In this document: positions 6,600 to 8,249 of the stretch, one piece after another
Layout: each line of letters begins with the position of its first letter
How positions within the stretch are numbered: position 1 is the first letter of the stretch
Origin: an uncultured Taibaiella sp.
Lineage (GTDB): Bacteria > Bacteroidota > Bacteroidia > Chitinophagales > Chitinophagaceae
Direction of reading: 5' to 3'
DNA: 8,249 nt
Assembly (NCBI GenBank): GCA_946886975.1
Contig: CAMPJV010000106.1
Coordinates: 1-8,249 of the forward strand
Translations under genes and position numbers: made by a program
The notes under the pieces: generated by a model
Seen by the model: only the letters and a program-made list of their open reading frames with translations
The model's database searches: none
What the model was told of the DNA's origin: nothing

Positions 6600-7751
6600 C
6601 TAATTAGGCGAATTTCCGCTTATCGATGACGTATAAGTAGGTTTCCCGTCCAGTTTGTCTACAACCGGCGATGACTCTATTAAACCGTTTACGTTTTGTG
6701 TCCACAATGAGTCCCCATTTGCTGGGTTCAGGCAATAAAGGTGCTTGTCATGGCTGCCAAAGTACAGCTTGTCGTCATACACCATTGGCGAAGACTTAAT
6801 GATCGCACCAGTCTCATATTCCCATTTCAGTAAGCCATCTATAATATGTACCGCATACATCTTGTAGTCATAGCTGCCAAAATAGATTAGCTGATTGTAA
6901 GCATAAGGAGAAGAACTAATCCTATCCTTTGTTGGCACTATCCAGCGTTCTATCGCAGTAGCAGTATCGATGCAGTACAGCTTAAAGTCATGGCTTCCGA
7001 ATATCACGTTTCCTCCATAAGAAATTGGTGAGCTAAATATTGGTCCGCCGGTAGTATAATCCCATCTCAAACTACCATCTGCTATATTAAGGCAATACAA
7101 CTTCCCGTTCGTACACCCAATGTAAACAAACACATCTGCCACTGTAGGAGATGAGTAAAATGCAGCACCAGTGCCGGCATCAAATTCCCATATCTTCACC
7201 CCGTCATTCTTGTTGAGCGAATAGGTCTTCCCGTCATAGCTCCCGAAAATCACCATCTCGTCAGAAATGGTGGGAGATGAATAAATCGTATTACCCGTCA
7301 CAAATGTCCACTCAACCGAGTCACCAGTCACATCATAGCAATACATGTTATTATCACCACAACCTATATACAGGTAATCACTACCATCCTTTCCTTTTGG
7401 CTCAGCGTAAGGAGTCGCTAATATCTGCCCTGGCACCGTGATGTTCCTGATCCACTTACCTGTCTTAGCATCTAGCTTATGTATTTTCCCGTCCTCTGCT
7501 GCTATGTAAACAAAGTCACCCATTACAACCGGACTAGCCTGCACATTCGCGCCAGCATGATACTCCCATTTCTTCTTCCCAGTCTCCGGATCCATAGCAT
7601 ACACAAACTGGTTCTGGCTCGTCACAAACACAGTGGGCGTAAACACATCAGGAAATGGCTCATCCTTGCTAAACTCCTTTTTGCAGGAGGTCGCAAATAG
7701 GGCAAGGGTAGCAGTAAATGCTATGAGCAAATTCGTCAAACGTAGCTGCAT
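6600..7751 (-). CDS. Lipoprotein with an eight-bladed PQQ-like beta-propeller
   Basis: The 383-residue protein starts with a signal peptide ending in lipobox A20-T-S-C23, followed by KKEFSKDE, so it is a predicted lipoprotein. From about residue 41 to 370 it consists of eight repeats of roughly 40 residues. Each has a hydrophobic strand (such as LYFGS), a D-xK-LYCL element, a T/DG turn, a conserved Trp (KKWEY, IWEFD, RWDYT and so on) and a closing SSP: the signature of PQQ-like/quinoprotein WD-type repeats, also found in the BamB scaffold. Eight Trp and eight S/T-P sites are countable, enough for a closed eight-bladed ring. It lacks the cytochrome domain and the obvious long insertions of true quinoprotein alcohol dehydrogenases, so a binding or scaffold role is more likely than catalysis. 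It forms its own unit between two terminators. BamB identity is possible but unsupported by context, since der and other usual neighbours are absent. Confidence 0.88.
   Translation of the reverse strand: MQLRLTNLLIAFTATLALFATSCKKEFSKDEPFPDVFTPTVFVTSQNQFVYAMDPETGKKKWEYHAGANVQASPVVMGDFVYIAAEDGKIHKLDAKTGKWIRNITVPGQILATPYAEPKGKDGSDYLYIGCGDNNMYCYDVTGDSVEWTFVTGNTIYSSPTISDEMVIFGSYDGKTYSLNKNDGVKIWEFDAGTGAAFYSSPTVADVFVYIGCTNGKLYCLNIADGSLRWDYTTGGPIFSSPISYGGNVIFGSHDFKLYCIDTATAIERWIVPTKDRISSSPYAYNQLIYFGSYDYKMYAVHIIDGLLKWEYETGAIIKSSPMVYDDKLYFGSHDKHLYCLNPANGDSLWTQNVNGLIESSPVVDKLDGKPTYTSSISGNSPN
6660..7631 (-). repeat. Tandem about 120-bp coding repeats encoding eight propeller blades
   Basis: At DNA level the repeat is visible as recurring + strand motifs of the form GTCATgGCTgCCaAa, encoding the antisense of FGSxD. 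Copies at about 6748, 6868 and 6988 are spaced exactly 120 bases apart, and a further copy near 7234 is displaced by small indels. Blades 4 to 8 are the most alike in protein sequence (FGSYDGK, FGSHDFK, FGSYDYK, FGSHDKH), while blades 1 and 2 have diverged (VTSQNQF, AAEDGK). Blade 2 carries a short EPKGKDGSD insertion. Confidence 0.85.
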
Positions 7752-7779
7752 GTTCCGATATTAAATGTTGATATTAATG

Positions 7780-7809
7780 CAAAATAGGTGTTTTCGGTTT
7801 TTATTGCAA
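7780..7809 (-). promoter_or_regulatory. Putative Bacteroidota sigma-A promoter for the propeller lipoprotein gene
   Basis: On the - strand TTG (7807-7809) is followed after 20 bases by TATTTTG (7780-7786), which is close to the TTG-N19-21-TAnnTTTG consensus but one base shorter in the -7 element. Initiation would fall near 7773 and give a leader of about 22 bases before the ATG at 7751. The -33 element directly abuts the T-rich tail of the hpf terminator, so this gene appears to be a separate unit. Confidence 0.4.
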
Positions 7810-7810
7810 G

Positions 7811-7847
7811 AAGATAAATAAAAATCCGGTCTTAATTAGACCGGATT
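7811..7847 (-). terminator. Rho-independent terminator of hpf
   Basis: A perfect 10-bp inverted repeat (AATCCGGTCT at 7823-7832, AGACCGGATT at 7838-7847) with a 5-base loop is followed on the - strand by TTTATTTATC. It begins 26 bases after the hpf stop codon and is the strongest hairpin in the window. Confidence 0.9.
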
Positions 7848-7873
7848 CAAGCATTTATGGTTGGGTGGCTACC

Positions 7874-8173
7874 CTATGCAGTTAACTTTTCCTTCTGCCT
7901 CTTCAGCTGATTGCTCATCGAATCGAGAGCTTTGTCAAACGACTCCTCAAAAGCCTTGCTGGATTGCTTTACGAAATAGGAATGCTTTGGCACATACACC
8001 TTTATCTCTGCAATCTTGTCCTTTATCTGCTGTGAGAGGTTATCCAGCTTCAGATATACCTCCACACCAATAATGTGATCATGAAATGTCCTCAGCTTCT
8101 CAATCTTTGTGTTCACATGTTCGAGCAATTTACTGTCTGCGTCGAAGTGCACCGTTTGAATCTGCACGTTCAT
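7874..8173 (-). CDS. hpf: Short ribosome hibernation promoting factor (HPF/RaiA family)
   Basis: This 99-residue cytosolic protein belongs to the HPF/YfiA (RaiA) family, which binds the 30S decoding region in stationary phase and silences or pairs ribosomes. Visible features are the N-terminal strand and helix MNVQIQTVHFDADSKLLEHV with KIEKLRTF, the central strands IIGVEVYLKLDN and KIAEIKVYVP, and the second helix around KAFEESFDKALDSMSNQL, which together give the beta-alpha-beta-beta-beta-alpha fold. Its length corresponds to the short form: the C-terminal dimerisation domain of long HPF is absent. The ATG follows an A-rich leader (CCTAAAAAGTAAAATT) without a Shine-Dalgarno sequence. The gene lies 29 bases after the apparent xerC stop and is probably cotranscribed with it, ending at the hairpin at 7811-7847. 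The name raiA is equally in use for such proteins. Confidence 0.93.
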   Translation of the reverse strand: MNVQIQTVHFDADSKLLEHVNTKIEKLRTFHDHIIGVEVYLKLDNLSQQIKDKIAEIKVYVPKHSYFVKQSSKAFEESFDKALDSMSNQLKRQKEKLTA

Positions 8174-8202
8174 AATTTTACTTTTTAGGTTAAGAATTAT
8201 AA

Positions 8203-8249
8203 CTATCCTCTCGGATGATTCAGTTTATGGATCTCCTTAAGCTTTTCTA
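8203..8249 (-). CDS. C-terminal end of a tyrosine recombinase (XerC/XerD-type), truncated by the window edge
   Basis: One - strand frame entering from the right edge reads EKLKEIHKLNHPRG and then TAG at 8203-8205, with the split codon before it ending in TA (Val, Ile or Leu). This is very like the ends of Bacteroidota XerC/XerD proteins, where a V/I-EKLK-x-aromatic helix and an xHPR/K tail follow the catalytic Tyr. The other two - strand frames stop within the first four codons. The position directly upstream of hpf fits a gene order that I recall as common in this phylum. Only 14 full residues are visible, so the identity is inferred and no catalytic residue can be checked. Confidence 0.65.
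   Translation of the reverse strand, partial: EKLKEIHKLNHPRG

Noticed and set aside
6660..7631. CRISPR-like or non-coding tandem repeats because of the 120-base periodicity.
   Set aside because: The periodicity is in frame, imperfect and fully explained by propeller blades in a coding sequence.
8185..8202. Imperfect palindrome GTTA...TAAC upstream of hpf as an operator.
   Set aside because: Arms are only 4 bases in an A/T-rich spacer of 29 bases, which is expected by chance.

Overview
The window looks like ordinary chromosomal sequence from a Bacteroidota bacterium, most likely of the Chitinophagaceae/Sphingobacteriia type. The reasons are several lipoproteins with short lipoboxes, a TonB-dependent outer-membrane receptor, A-rich leaders without convincing Shine-Dalgarno sequences, a TTG-N20-TAtTTTG promoter-like sequence, and an apparent xerC-hpf gene order at the right edge. 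The assignment rests on protein and signal character only; no ribosomal RNA or other decisive marker is present.

Layout. The left block (1-1307, + strand) is the 3' part of a periplasmic glucose/sorbosone-dehydrogenase-like beta-propeller protein. Its frame is open from the window edge, so it starts upstream. It is followed after 3 bases by a small c-type cytochrome lipoprotein, and together they look like a dehydrogenase and electron-acceptor pair. Everything from 1310 to the right edge is on the - strand. Read in the direction of transcription (right to left) it contains: the last residues of a XerC/XerD-type tyrosine recombinase (8203-8249), a short ribosome hibernation factor (7874-8173) with a strong terminator, an eight-bladed PQQ-like propeller lipoprotein (6600-7751) with its own terminator, an unrecognised Cys-containing lipoprotein (5906-6478), riboflavin synthase alpha chain ribE (5297-5896), a CrtI/CRTISO-type FAD oxidoreductase (3493-5229), and a TonB-dependent receptor (1310-3394). 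The receptor meets the cytochrome gene tail to tail with only two bases between them.

Transcription. Two clear intrinsic terminators (about 7811-7847 and 6541-6572) separate xerC-hpf from the propeller gene, and the propeller gene from the lipoprotein-ribE pair. The lipoprotein and ribE are 9 bases apart and probably cotranscribed. The oxidoreductase follows ribE by 67 bases and the receptor follows by 98 bases, with no terminator visible between them, so read-through is possible. A shared redox/flavin theme (FAD enzyme, flavin biosynthesis, cytochrome c, sugar dehydrogenase) is suggestive, but it is not evidence of a single pathway.

I see no mobile element, CRISPR array, tRNA, rRNA, toxin-antitoxin or defence system. 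The least explained items are the small Cys-motif lipoprotein, the isolated eight-bladed propeller lipoprotein, and the substrate of the FAD oxidoreductase and its neighbouring receptor.
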